Shown piece after piece: positions 15,696 through 24,647 of a stretch of DNA of 42,763 nucleotides. The stretch's first letter is position 1, and each line of letters starts with the position of its first letter. The notes under the pieces were generated by a model, which saw only the letters and a program-made list of their open reading frames with translations, did no database searches and was not told the origin of the DNA. Both the position numbers and the translations under genes were made by a program. This DNA comes from Chloroflexi bacterium GWB2_54_36 (lineage in GTDB: Bacteria > Chloroflexota > Anaerolineae > Anaerolineales > Anaerolineaceae). The DNA is taken from assembly GCA_001796355.1 (NCBI GenBank), contig MGMG01000005.1:1-42763 (forward strand). The letters are read 5' to 3'.

Positions 15696-17126
15696 TTATG
15701 CAGAGGTCTCCAGTCTATAGGCTTTACGTGCCAAACCGACCGCCAGAGCGGACATCATGTCCTCGGCTTCCTCCTCCGTGATGATGCCGCTCACCAACTG
15801 TCCGGCCAGCCAGTTGGCGCTGATCCGCCGCCAGACGTCATGCCGCGCCGGGATGGATGGGAAAGCGCGGGTGTCATCATTGAAACCGGCAGTGTTGTAC
15901 AACCCGGCGGTCTCGATTACTCGGTCAAAATAGCGCCGCATACCATTCGGGCTGTCGTGAAACCACCACGGCGGGCCAATTAGCACAGCCGGGTAGTGAC
16001 CGGCCAATGGCGCCAGCTCGCGGGTGTAGGTTGTTTCGTCCAGCGTGAAAAGGATGATGCGCAGGCGTGGATCGTTGCCGTAGCGCTGCAGCAGCGGGAG
16101 CAGATTGCGGGTGAACTCGGTCACTACCGGGATATCAGCGCCCTTATCCAGACCAAAGCCGTCAAAGACGGCCGGATTATGGTTGCGCAGCACGCCAGGG
16201 TGCAGTTGCATAACCAGTCCATCCTCGATGCTCATGCGCGCCATTTCGACCAGCATGTGAGCGGTAAAACGTTCCGCATCGTCCGGACGCAGCTCATTTT
16301 TCAACGCCCGCTGAAATATGGCTTCCGCTTCCCGTGGGCTAAGCGGCTGAGTGGCGGGGGTCAGAGCTGCGTGATCGGTTGCCGTAGCGCCCAGCGATTT
16401 GAAGTGCGCCCTTTGCACCTCGAGTGCCTGAATAAAGCGGTCGTAGGATGTGACTGAAATCCCGCTGGCGTGGCTGAGCTTCTCGATGTTTTCCAGCCAG
16501 CCGCGGGTGTTCAGGTTGACCACGCCGTCGGGACGGAACGTTGGCTGGATTTTCCCGCTCCAACCGGAGGCGCGGATGGCCTGGTGGGCTTCGAGCCGGT
16601 CCCAGGCCGGGTCCGTGGTGCACATGATCTCAATATTGAAACGCTCGAACAACCTCCGGGGTTTGAACTCCGGGCTTGCCAGGCAGGCTTCGATCTGGTC
16701 GTAAACCTCCTGAGCGTTGGCGCCGGTTAACGGTTGCTGCACGCCAAACACCTGGCGCAATTCCTGCGAGAGCCAGACCCCCGAGGGCGTGCCGCGGAAA
16801 AGGTGGAAGTGATCGGCAAAAATCTGCCAAATTTTGCGCCCGTCCTTTTCGACCGGACCGCCGTCCAGGCGTGGGATACCCAGGGCTTCCATCGCAATGC
16901 CCTGCGAATACAACATGCGGAATACATAGTGATCCGGAACAATCAGCAGTTCCGCCGGCGAGCCAAAGCTGCCGTTTTCATCGACAAAGAGAGTTGGGTC
17001 AACATGCCCGTGCGGGCTGACTATCGGCAGACCGGCGGCAGTCGCGTAAATGCGGCGCGCCAGTTCGCGCTGAGTCGGTTCAGGATCGAAAAGCAGGTTG
17101 CTGAAACGGTCGCTTTCGCTGTTCAT
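15696..17126 (-). CDS. uxaC: Glucuronate (uronate) isomerase
   Basis: UxaC converts D-glucuronate to D-fructuronate and D-galacturonate to D-tagaturonate. The 476-residue protein fits the family length. It has the metal-ligand segment SPHGHVDPTLF (His39, His41), IMCTTDPAWDRLEAH, MQLHPGVLRNHNP, and the C-terminal GFNDDTRAFPSIPARHDVWRRISANWLAGQL. The start at 17126 is set by an ATGA overlap with the upstream UroD-like gene and the site GGAAAGGA; a TTG five codons upstream lies inside the ribosome site and is rejected. It is followed by uxaE after two bases. Confidence 0.95.
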   Translation of the reverse strand: MNSESDRFSNLLFDPEPTQRELARRIYATAAGLPIVSPHGHVDPTLFVDENGSFGSPAELLIVPDHYVFRMLYSQGIAMEALGIPRLDGGPVEKDGRKIWQIFADHFHLFRGTPSGVWLSQELRQVFGVQQPLTGANAQEVYDQIEACLASPEFKPRRLFERFNIEIMCTTDPAWDRLEAHQAIRASGWSGKIQPTFRPDGVVNLNTRGWLENIEKLSHASGISVTSYDRFIQALEVQRAHFKSLGATATDHAALTPATQPLSPREAEAIFQRALKNELRPDDAERFTAHMLVEMARMSIEDGLVMQLHPGVLRNHNPAVFDGFGLDKGADIPVVTEFTRNLLPLLQRYGNDPRLRIILFTLDETTYTRELAPLAGHYPAVLIGPPWWFHDSPNGMRRYFDRVIETAGLYNTAGFNDDTRAFPSIPARHDVWRRISANWLAGQLVSGIITEEEAEDMMSALAVGLARKAYRLETSA

Positions 17127-18163
17127 CGCGTTCCTTTCCAATCTTTGGCAGCCTGCACCAGTGCATCGATATTTTCCGGCAGCGTACCGGGACTGATTCC
17201 CCCGCCAAAGGACAGGATCATCCCTCCGCCGGGCGCGCCCTTATCCAGGCATTCCCGGGCAGCCGCGTACACCTGTTCTGGTGTGCCGCGCACCCCCAGG
17301 CCAAGCGGAGCAACGTTGCCCATCAAAGCCACCCGCTCCTCCATCTTTTGCTTGACCAGGGCAATATCGGTCTCGTGGCTGAAATTGAACACGTCAAACC
17401 CGGCGCACGAAAGGCCCTCGAGCAGGTGCGGGCAGGGGGTGTCGTTGTGATAAATGCGCAGCAGACCGGAATAATGCTCGAAAATACGTTTGAGATGCGG
17501 TTCGACCATGGTCTGGTAGGTTCGGCGCGAGACCATACCCACCAGGTCATCCAATAGCAAAATTCCCTGAGGCTCGCGTAAAGTCTCCAACTGCGCATCC
17601 AGCCAGCGGATCAGCGAGGTTGTGACGGTTTCCAGCACGCGCGTGACCTGTTCAGGCGCTGTGATCATCCCTTCCATCAGCGGCGTGATCCCGGTCAACC
17701 AGGAAGCGGTGGTTAGCGGACCGCGCGCTGCCACCATGTGAATCCCCAGCCCTTCCGCTTGCAGTCGCTGGTCCATTTGCCGGTACAGGCGCAGCGCCAA
17801 CGGCATCAGCCCATCTTCCTGTGGATTGACCGGTTCCATGTTCTGCCAGAAGGCCAGATCTTTGACCAGTGGCTCGATGGACGGCGGGCGATCCGGATAA
17901 AAACGCATGCGGCAACCAAACGCTGAAGGCTCGGAGGCCATGCCAAATTCCACCCAGAAACCCGGTATCCAGACTACATCCGGAAAGCGCTGGAGTAAAT
18001 CCAGGTTGATTTGCAGCCATTTTTCGGGGTACAGGTAATAATCGCGTGTATCGATGCCAACATAACCTGGCAGCCACGGGCTGTCCACAATCAAAGCCAC
18101 GGGCACCTGGTCAGGTTGACCTCCGTGAGCGGCGGTTAAAAAATAGTCCCAATTAGAATTCAT
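17123..18163 (-). CDS. UroD-like protein 1 (metal site lost)
   Basis: The 346-residue protein has the uroporphyrinogen-decarboxylase/methyltransferase barrel pattern. Examples are LLLDDLVGMVSRRTYQTMVEPHLKRIF, the LLRIYHNDTPCPHLLEGLSCAGFDVFNF strand-loop where methyltransferases have HxCG, and GGGMILSFGGGISPGTLPENIDAL near the end. It lacks the N-terminal substrate motif of true heme-pathway UroD. The HxC zinc pair is replaced by HND, and no Cys or His is found in the C-terminal GGG segment, so a zinc thiolate activity is unlikely. The start is the ATG at 18163 (MNSNWDY) with AAGGA upstream; a longer frame reaching 18292 overlaps the previous gene and shows no family similarity. The function is unknown. 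It overlaps uxaC by four bases. Confidence 0.8.
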   Translation of the reverse strand: MNSNWDYFLTAAHGGQPDQVPVALIVDSPWLPGYVGIDTRDYYLYPEKWLQINLDLLQRFPDVVWIPGFWVEFGMASEPSAFGCRMRFYPDRPPSIEPLVKDLAFWQNMEPVNPQEDGLMPLALRLYRQMDQRLQAEGLGIHMVAARGPLTTASWLTGITPLMEGMITAPEQVTRVLETVTTSLIRWLDAQLETLREPQGILLLDDLVGMVSRRTYQTMVEPHLKRIFEHYSGLLRIYHNDTPCPHLLEGLSCAGFDVFNFSHETDIALVKQKMEERVALMGNVAPLGLGVRGTPEQVYAAARECLDKGAPGGGMILSFGGGISPGTLPENIDALVQAAKDWKGTR

Positions 18164-18200
18164 CCATAAGTCCTTGGTGCCGGGTTTACCCGGTTTTTTA

Positions 18201-19400
18201 TTAAAGCGTATGACCCAGCAGCGTCTCGTACATGGCAATGATATTTTCCACCGGCACGTCTGCCTGAATGTTATGCACGGTGTTGAAAACATAACCGCCG
18301 CCGGGCGCCAGCGCTTCGATATTCCGTTTTACATCATCGCGTACTTCTTGCGGGGTGCCGTACGGCAACACGCCTTGCGTATCCACTGCCCCGCCCCAAA
18401 AGCTTAAAACATCGCCAAAATCACGTTTCAGGGCTGCGGGTTCCATGCCCGTGGCGCGGATGTGCACCGGATTGAGAATTTCCACCCCGATTTCAATAAA
18501 GTCCGGGATCAGCGGCCGTACATTTCCGCAGGAGTGGAAGAAACGCCGGACATGCGGAGCCAGTGTGCGCATCTGGTCAAAGACCGCCTGCCACCTTGGC
18601 TTGATTTGCTGGCGGAACATACGCGGCGAAATAATTTGCGAGACCTGGGTGCCGTAATCATCGGCATGGCTGATCACATCCACCACATCGCCCAGCCGCG
18701 GCAAAGCCATGTCCCAGAACTCCAGCTTGAGTTCGGTCAGCTTGTCGAACAGTACGCCGGCCAGAGCAGCATCGCTGGCCATCATCATCAATAAGTTTTC
18801 CATGCCAACGATGCGCTGCGCCATCTCGAAAATTCCGGCGAAGGGGTCTTTTAGCACAACTGCATAGCCGGCTGCCCGGTAAGCCTCAGCTTTTTCACGC
18901 AGTCCAGCGATCCGCTGTGGATCATCCATCCGCGGCCAGGCATGTTTGATAATATCCTGACTGGTCAGTTCGGGTTTTTCCAGCGGCGCCTGCCACAAAC
19001 TGAAGTACAGACCATCGGGGCGCGGTTTGCGGTGCGTAATGCCCCATTCGTCATGGTAACTCCAGTACAGCTCCCCGGATTTCTCATCCTGGATTTCGGT
19101 TTCAATCACCTTCCAGTTGTGACTGTTCAGCGGGTTCATCCCGCGCACATCCACTCCCAGCCGCGCGATCAAGTCTTCATCCGGGACCGCCAACCCCTGA
19201 ATGGAGTCGTAAGGCTGTGGTTTGACTGAGGGCAATCCCAATGCCTGGCGCAATTTTTGGTAAGCGATCACGTGGATACCGGTCACCTGAGTACTGCCCA
19301 GGTCGAGTGGGATGCGGTCAGGCTCGCGGTGCGCCAGAGCGGTCAACAACCGCTCGCGGCCGGTTATGCTTGGGAAAGGCGATGGGGAGGATGATTCCAT
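18201..19400 (-). CDS. UroD-like protein 2 (HxCGN type)
   Basis: The 399-residue protein is a UroD-fold member of the methyltransferase-like branch. It starts with ITGRERLLTALAHREPDRIPLDLG, typical of MtaA/CmuA-like proteins. It has DDYGTQVSQIISPRMFRQQIKP and the FHSCGNVRPLIPDFIEIGVEILNPV motif with His289 and Cys291. The C-terminal GGGYVFNTVHNIQADVPVENI has His376 where MtaA-type enzymes have the third ligand, Cys. A mixed His-Cys-His site is therefore possible. It is not the heme enzyme. Its role among uronate and amino-sugar genes is unknown; methyl transfer or binding of a sugar-derived acid is only a suggestion. It is 37 bases upstream of UroD-like 1, and its own ribosome site is weak. 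Confidence 0.83.
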   Translation of the reverse strand: MESSSPSPFPSITGRERLLTALAHREPDRIPLDLGSTQVTGIHVIAYQKLRQALGLPSVKPQPYDSIQGLAVPDEDLIARLGVDVRGMNPLNSHNWKVIETEIQDEKSGELYWSYHDEWGITHRKPRPDGLYFSLWQAPLEKPELTSQDIIKHAWPRMDDPQRIAGLREKAEAYRAAGYAVVLKDPFAGIFEMAQRIVGMENLLMMMASDAALAGVLFDKLTELKLEFWDMALPRLGDVVDVISHADDYGTQVSQIISPRMFRQQIKPRWQAVFDQMRTLAPHVRRFFHSCGNVRPLIPDFIEIGVEILNPVHIRATGMEPAALKRDFGDVLSFWGGAVDTQGVLPYGTPQEVRDDVKRNIEALAPGGGYVFNTVHNIQADVPVENIIAMYETLLGHTL

Positions 19401-19426
19401 ATAGCTAACGACTCCAATAAAAAAAT

Positions 19427-20404
19427 TTATTCACGATAATAATCGGCCAACAGCTGCTGCATTACCCGGGTGGTGCGCAAACCGTTCTCCCCGGTGCTGA
19501 CACAGCGGCACTGGCCGTGCAATTCATCCACCACCTGCTGGATCAACGGCTGCTGCACGTGAGCAGGGTGGGGAATATCGAAAATTTGCCGTCCGGCTGC
19601 GGTTTCCAACACGACCGGCTCGGCTGCGAAGGTGGCGAAGGTCATTTTCCCAGCGGAGCCGACAAGGGTGACGCGATCAGCGTCCTCAAAGCTGCTGAAA
19701 CTCCACAGCCCGCTGCCCAGCACGCCGCTTTCGAATTCGAACGCCCCGCTGACTATATCCTCTGCCGGGTAAGCCGCGCCCTGGTTGCGAGCAAAACCCC
19801 GCACGCTTTTGACCGGACTAAGAACATAATCCAAAAAATCCAGCGTGTGGCTTGCCAGATCGACAAAGTGTCCCCCGCCAGCGATCTCAGGCTGTACGCG
19901 CCAGGGCTGCTCATCGTCAGCTAACGGTTTGTCCGGCTGGGTCAGCAAAATTTCTACATAACGCAAGCTGCCAAGAACGCCGCTATCTGCCAGTTCTTTG
20001 ATCTTTACAAAACGCGGCAGTGCGCGGCGGTAGTAGGCCACAAACAACGGCACTCCCGCGATGGCACAGGCGTCGATCATCTCCTGGCATTCCGCCGCAT
20101 TAAGCGCCATCGGTTTTTCGACGTATACCGGCTTGCCTGCCCTGGCAACCGCCAGGGTGTACGCTTTGTGCATGTACGGTGGCGTGGCAATATAAACTGC
20201 ATCCACCTCTGGGTCATCGATCAACGCCTGGGCGTTGTCGTACCAGCGCGGAACCCCGTGGCGCTCAGCATAGTCCCTTGCCAGTGCGCCGTTGCGACGC
20301 ATGACCGCCACCAATTGCGAGCCGTCAGCTTTTTGCAACGCCGGTCCGCTCTTGACCTCGGTGACGTCGCCGCAGCCGATGATGCCCCAGCGAATGGGAT
20401 TCAT
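19427..20404 (-). CDS. Gfo/Idh/MocA-family oxidoreductase
   Basis: The 325-residue NAD(P)-dependent dehydrogenase has an N-terminal Rossmann fold (RWGIIGCGDVTEVKSGPALQKA), the catalytic-type EKPMALN near residue 96, and FVDLASHTLDFLDYVLSP in the C-terminal substrate domain. This is the pattern of 1,5-anhydrofructose reductase-like and other sugar oxidoreductases. It overlaps the preceding aldo/keto reductase by ATGA, so the two are probably made together. The substrate cannot be read from sequence. Oxidation or reduction of a sugar or uronate ring position fits the context. Confidence 0.9.
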   Translation of the reverse strand: MNPIRWGIIGCGDVTEVKSGPALQKADGSQLVAVMRRNGALARDYAERHGVPRWYDNAQALIDDPEVDAVYIATPPYMHKAYTLAVARAGKPVYVEKPMALNAAECQEMIDACAIAGVPLFVAYYRRALPRFVKIKELADSGVLGSLRYVEILLTQPDKPLADDEQPWRVQPEIAGGGHFVDLASHTLDFLDYVLSPVKSVRGFARNQGAAYPAEDIVSGAFEFESGVLGSGLWSFSSFEDADRVTLVGSAGKMTFATFAAEPVVLETAAGRQIFDIPHPAHVQQPLIQQVVDELHGQCRCVSTGENGLRTTRVMQQLLADYYRE

Positions 20405-21429
20405 GCCGAGTCTCCGGGCGGATCAACAATGCGGGCTTTCATCCAGTCATTGCTGTTATAGAAGTCCGCCACCGCGTTGCCCGGGTGAACCAGGGCGTCA
20501 AACAGCGGCCGGTCAGCATCATCCAGCGCCATGTCCATTACCGGAAGAAAGTCTTCCAGGTGTTCGACAGTGCGTGGCCCAATGATCGGAGCCGTAACGC
20601 CTGGCTGGTCTTTGATCCACAGGAGCGCCAGCCGCGCGGAGGACATGCCGCGTTCGGCAGCCAGGATAGCCAGCTTGCGGCCGACTTCGATGCCGGTGGC
20701 GGTAATGCGCTCATCAAACGTTGGGCTTTTCCAGTTTTCCCGGCGCGAACCCGACGGGGTTTCGTTGGGATGGTTATAGCGGCCAGCCAAAACGCCCATC
20801 GCCAGCGGCGACCAGGGTAAAACCGCCAGCCCATACTTCTGGCACAGCGGAATCAACTCATTCTCAGCGCGGCGGTCGAGCAGGTTATACGGCGGTTGTT
20901 CGCTAACATACCGCACCCAGCCATAGCGCTCGCTGATCGCCAGTCCCTCCATCAACATCCAGGCGGCAAAAGTAGATGAACCGATATAGAGCACTTTGCC
21001 GGCTTTTACCAGGTCTTCCAGGGCACGCAGGGTTTCATCCTGCGGTAGGTGAGCAGGCGGCGGCCGGTGCAACTGGTAAAGGTCAATATAATCGGTTTGC
21101 AAACGGCGCAGCGAATCTTCGCAGCCCTTGATGATGTGATAGCGGCTGGCGCCGGTGTCGTTAGGACCGTCGCCGGTGCGGTTATAGACTTTAGTCGCCA
21201 GAAAGACTTGTTGGCGGCGGTCTGAGTCCTTGAGCGTTTTGCCGACAATGCGCTCGCTCTCGCCGCCGTTATACACATCCGCTGTATCGATAAAATTGAT
21301 GCCACCGTCCATTGCCCGGTGAATAATCGCAGCAGAGTCTTCCGCGCTGGCGGGACTGCCAAAATTCATCGTCCCCAAACACAGTGGGGAAACCAGTACA
21401 CCGGTTCGGCCAAATAAACGATAATTCAT
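20401..21429 (-). CDS. Aldo/keto reductase
   Basis: The 342-residue protein is a TIM-barrel aldo/keto reductase. It begins MNYRLFGRTGVLVSPLCLGTMNFG and has the tetrad segments FIDTADVYNGGESE (Asp, Tyr), FLATKVY (Lys) and DLYQLHRPP (His). The cofactor-binding end reads GVTAPIIGPRTVEHLEDFLPVMDMAL. This matches the large group of bacterial NADPH-dependent reductases often found in sugar operons. The start has a strong AAGGAG site. It is probably redox partner to the overlapping Gfo/Idh gene; the substrate is unknown. Confidence 0.92.
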   Translation of the reverse strand: MNYRLFGRTGVLVSPLCLGTMNFGSPASAEDSAAIIHRAMDGGINFIDTADVYNGGESERIVGKTLKDSDRRQQVFLATKVYNRTGDGPNDTGASRYHIIKGCEDSLRRLQTDYIDLYQLHRPPPAHLPQDETLRALEDLVKAGKVLYIGSSTFAAWMLMEGLAISERYGWVRYVSEQPPYNLLDRRAENELIPLCQKYGLAVLPWSPLAMGVLAGRYNHPNETPSGSRRENWKSPTFDERITATGIEVGRKLAILAAERGMSSARLALLWIKDQPGVTAPIIGPRTVEHLEDFLPVMDMALDDADRPLFDALVHPGNAVADFYNSNDWMKARIVDPPGDSA

Positions 21430-21456
21430 GCGTTTTCTCCTTCTACGACCAGCACT

Positions 21457-22533
21457 TTACACCTTTACGCTGCTACGAAACTCTTGAACCACATCATACA
21501 TTGCCATTAAGTTTTCGTCTGGCGTACCAAAATCCATGTTGATGCAGCACACGCCAACCTGCTCTAATGGGCCAGCGGCCTCAAGCAGTGCTTTTGTGTC
21601 TGCGGCAATTTCAGCCGGGGTGCAATTGAGCATGCGCACCGGGCTGAGCCGCAGGTTGAAAAATGCATCTGGCAATGCCTGACGGCAGGCTGCCACATCC
21701 GAGCCCCAGCCTACATCGATAAAGCTCACCGGCAGTTCTGCATAAGCTGGAGCGTAGCGCTGCAAATTGTCCCCGCAGTGATGAATGCCAAACGGTTGTA
21801 ACCGCTGCGCCATGCGCTGCTCGATGGGCAACTGCACTGCACGGTAGCTGCTTGGTGAAATCATCGGCACTGAGCAATTGGCGTGCAAAAATGTGCGCCG
21901 GTCAACGCGTTCGATCATGCGATTGACCGAGATCGAACAACTGCCAGTGCGCTGGCGGATGTACTCACTGACATCCCCGATTAATTCGCCAATCATGTTT
22001 AACAACCGCTCCAACCGCTCCGGAGCTGTATAAAAATCGGTGAACAAGTCAACGCCGCACAGGTGGTAAGCTGCATTGAGCAGGCCGTCAGTGTTCACAT
22101 CGCCGACCAGATAACCCCATTCAGCTTCCAGTACGTCCATTTGAGCGATCAACGTGTTCATTGGCCAGGTGCTGCGAAAATCAGGTATTTCAAGCCGGTC
22201 CACCTGCGCGGGAGTCAACTGCAGCGGGCGCGGTTGCGGGGCTGCATCCGGAGAGAAAAGGATCTCCGCTCCCAAAAGCACCGGAATGACAAAACCGCCA
22301 GCAACAAATGGCGATCCGATCACCGGCCGTGGTTGTGGATCGATCTCACCCAACTCGAATGCGCCGTAACGCTGGTAAAGCACCCGCCGCATGAGCACAT
22401 CGTTTTCGATGCGCGTCTCGGGATCGAGGTAAAAATCCTGGTCAAAGCTGATGCCGGCAGTCTTGTTCCACCAATTGGGATTGAACACCAATTCAACAGG
22501 GATGACAGGCCGGGTAGCGTGATCAGCGGACAT
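21457..22533 (-). CDS. UroD-like protein 3 (complete HxC...C site)
   Basis: The 358-residue protein shows the UroD/methyltransferase fold with GYLVGDVNTDGLLNAAYHLCGVDLFTDFY, the motif GIHHCGDNL (His251, Cys253) and, 76-77 residues later, VGVCCINMDFGTPDENL (Cys329/330). This spacing matches the zinc-binding His-x-Cys...Cys of methylcobamide:CoM methyltransferases such as MtaA, so it is the best candidate of the three for a zinc-thiolate methyl transfer. A TTG at 22557 overlapping the nagB stop (TTGA) is an alternative start. The ATG at 22533, giving MSADHATRPVIPVEL, is preferred, but no strong ribosome site decides it. No corrinoid protein is encoded nearby. Confidence 0.78.
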   Translation of the reverse strand: MSADHATRPVIPVELVFNPNWWNKTAGISFDQDFYLDPETRIENDVLMRRVLYQRYGAFELGEIDPQPRPVIGSPFVAGGFVIPVLLGAEILFSPDAAPQPRPLQLTPAQVDRLEIPDFRSTWPMNTLIAQMDVLEAEWGYLVGDVNTDGLLNAAYHLCGVDLFTDFYTAPERLERLLNMIGELIGDVSEYIRQRTGSCSISVNRMIERVDRRTFLHANCSVPMISPSSYRAVQLPIEQRMAQRLQPFGIHHCGDNLQRYAPAYAELPVSFIDVGWGSDVAACRQALPDAFFNLRLSPVRMLNCTPAEIAADTKALLEAAGPLEQVGVCCINMDFGTPDENLMAMYDVVQEFRSSVKV

Positions 22534-22553
22534 GAGCGTGTGACTGGTTCCGA

Positions 22554-23366
22554 TCAACCTTTGAGGTCAAAAGTCTTTGAAGCCGAATCGCGATCTAAAT
22601 ACATATGCACGTGCGCGTTTTGGCGCAGGATGCTGGCCGGGCAGTTCGGATCGACGGGGCCGCGGATGGCGCGCTGAACTGCGACTACCTTGCGAGCCTC
22701 AGGTACAATCGCCAGCACTTTGCGGGCAGCCAGCAGCGCCGGGACGGTCAGCGTAATGGCATGGGTGGGAACCGATTGCAAATCCGGGAAGTGACCTTCG
22801 CCAAGCTGCTGCCGGCGCGAGACCTCGTCCAGTTTGATCACCTTGACCCATACCGGATCGTTAAAATCGGCAAACGGCGGATCATTGAAGGCCAGGTGCC
22901 CGTTTTCACCTATACCCAGCGCGCACAGATCAGCCGGGTGAGCCCGCAGCAGATCCTCGTACTCCTTGCAGCCCTTGATATCCTCTGGACGGCCGCCTGG
23001 GTCGGTCTGCTGACCGGGAACCGGGTAAAAGGCTCCGGCTGGTGGCTGCAGGTAATCCAAGAAATGGCGTTTTAGAAAGGCCGGAAAACTGGCCGGGTGA
23101 CCGGCGGGCAGGTTGATATATTCATCCATGTGGAAGAAATTAATCTTGCTCCAGTCGATACCCTGGGTCTGGCGCAGCGTTTCCAGGAAGGTGAGCTGCG
23201 AGTTGCCGGTCGCCAGGATCACATTGGCGTGCCCGCGCTCGTTGAGAACCTGCTTCAAATAAGCGGCAGCATCGGCGGCGGCGGCTTGCCCTACCTCTTT
23301 ATTGTTGTTATAGATCGTAACGGGCAGGGATTCCACCCGAGTGGAAAAAATGGGGTTGGTTGTCAT
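22554..23366 (-). CDS. nagB: Glucosamine-6-phosphate deaminase
   Basis: NagB converts glucosamine 6-phosphate to fructose 6-phosphate and ammonia. The 270-residue protein has ILATGNSQLTFLETL for phosphate binding, NFFHMDEY with the catalytic acids Asp81 and Glu82, and GIGENGHLAFNDPP (151-164) with the catalytic His157. The product feeds glycolysis, and pgi is encoded about 10 kb upstream. The ATG at 23366 follows AAGGAAACC. nagA ends ten bases upstream. Confidence 0.95.
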   Translation of the reverse strand: MTTNPIFSTRVESLPVTIYNNNKEVGQAAAADAAAYLKQVLNERGHANVILATGNSQLTFLETLRQTQGIDWSKINFFHMDEYINLPAGHPASFPAFLKRHFLDYLQPPAGAFYPVPGQQTDPGGRPEDIKGCKEYEDLLRAHPADLCALGIGENGHLAFNDPPFADFNDPVWVKVIKLDEVSRRQQLGEGHFPDLQSVPTHAITLTVPALLAARKVLAIVPEARKVVAVQRAIRGPVDPNCPASILRQNAHVHMYLDRDSASKTFDLKG

Positions 23367-23375
23367 GGTTTCCTT

Positions 23376-24569
23376 TCAATGAACCCATTGGCCGGCGATC
23401 ATCGTTCGCCAGGCTGTGAAATCAGGATTAAAGAGTACCAGGTCGGCATCTTTACCAGCTTCCAGGCTGCCCTTACGGCTGTCAAGCTGGAGCAGTCTGG
23501 CTGGATTAAGGCTGACCATGCGGATAGCCTCCCACAGCGGGATGCCCACCACATCTGTCAGTACCGGGATCATCTGATTAAGCAAGGTTGTGCTCCCGGC
23601 AAAAGCGCTGCGGTCGAACATCATCCCAACGCCGTCCGCTACTTCGTATTCCATCGAGCCCATGCGGAAATGCGCCCCTTCAGGCAGCCCGGCGCCGCTG
23701 AGCGCATCCGACACCGCCATCAAGCGGTCTGGTCCGATGGCATTATAGGCCAGTTTCATCAGGGTTGGCGGCAGATGGCGATTATCAGCGATCATTTCCA
23801 CCGTCAGACCGGGATTCACCAGCGCGGTTTCGAGCAGTCCGGGTTTGCGCCAGGGTCCTTCGCGTACCGTGGTTGACATGGCGCTGAACAAATGGGTAAC
23901 ATGCCGCAACCCGGACTGCATGGCAGCCAGTACATCCTGCTCTTTTGCCATGCTGTGTCCGGCGGCAACGATGACCCCGCGTTCTGTCAGGCGGGCAGCC
24001 AGTTCAGCCGCTCCTGGCAGTTCCGGCGCCAACACCAGAATACGCAGCACGTCTGCATATTCCAGCAGGGAGTCGGCGCTGCCGTCCAGCGGTAAGCGCA
24101 GGCTGCTGCGATCCAGCGCCCCCGCTTGGGCTGGACTTGTATAAGGACTCTCCAGGTGTACGCCCAAAAGCGGCGTACCTGAATGGGTTCCTGCCATCCA
24201 ACGGCGGGCAAAGGTAAAAATCTCGTTCAAATCAACCAATGGGGCGGCGCCGACCGTAGCCAGCAGCCCGGTCACGCCACGGCGCAAGTTTTCTTCGAGA
24301 ATCGTGCAAAAAGCCAATTCGGTGGGCTCATTGAACGTATAACCCAGTGCCCCATGCGTGTGAACGTCGATCAAACCGGGGGTAATCCAGCGACCGCCGG
24401 CGTCAAACCGGGGCAAATTCGGCGGAAGCTGGTCATGCGCTAGCAAAGCGCCAATTTTTCCAACCGAATTATGGATTTCAATGACCACTGCCTGCCCGTC
24501 AGCAATCCGATCGGGTAAAACAACGCGTCCATTTACCAGTGCAAAGGATGTTTGCGGCTCATTTGTCAT
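23376..24569 (-). CDS. nagA: N-acetylglucosamine-6-phosphate deacetylase
   Basis: NagA removes acetate from GlcNAc-6-phosphate. The 397-residue amidohydrolase has DVHTHG (His70, His72), the metal Glu140 in GVHLESPY, His205 in AAGHSMA, His226 in HVTHLFSAMS, and the catalytic Asp in VSDALSG (Asp288). The start at 24569 (MTNEPQT) with GAGG seven bases upstream is chosen over a 23-codon longer frame without family similarity. The nagA-nagB pair means the imported substrate releases N-acetylglucosamine; the GlcNAc kinase needed to make GlcNAc-6-P is not in the window. Confidence 0.94.
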   Translation of the reverse strand: MTNEPQTSFALVNGRVVLPDRIADGQAVVIEIHNSVGKIGALLAHDQLPPNLPRFDAGGRWITPGLIDVHTHGALGYTFNEPTELAFCTILEENLRRGVTGLLATVGAAPLVDLNEIFTFARRWMAGTHSGTPLLGVHLESPYTSPAQAGALDRSSLRLPLDGSADSLLEYADVLRILVLAPELPGAAELAARLTERGVIVAAGHSMAKEQDVLAAMQSGLRHVTHLFSAMSTTVREGPWRKPGLLETALVNPGLTVEMIADNRHLPPTLMKLAYNAIGPDRLMAVSDALSGAGLPEGAHFRMGSMEYEVADGVGMMFDRSAFAGSTTLLNQMIPVLTDVVGIPLWEAIRMVSLNPARLLQLDSRKGSLEAGKDADLVLFNPDFTAWRTMIAGQWVH

Positions 24570-24647
24570 GTGCACCCTCGAAAGACGCCGGTCTTCCCCA
24601 GCCTGAATTCTGAAACATCCATGGCTGGCTGCCGGCAACTTTTTACC

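Noticed and set aside
18164-18292. N-terminal extension of UroD-like protein 1
   Set aside because: It overlaps the end of UroD-like protein 2, is rich in Cys, Arg and Trp unlike the family, and the ATG at 18163 has a ribosome site.
17123-22557. Reading the three UroD-like genes as heme biosynthesis (hemE)
   Set aside because: They lack the N-terminal substrate motif of true uroporphyrinogen decarboxylase and sit among sugar genes, with methyltransferase-type motifs instead.
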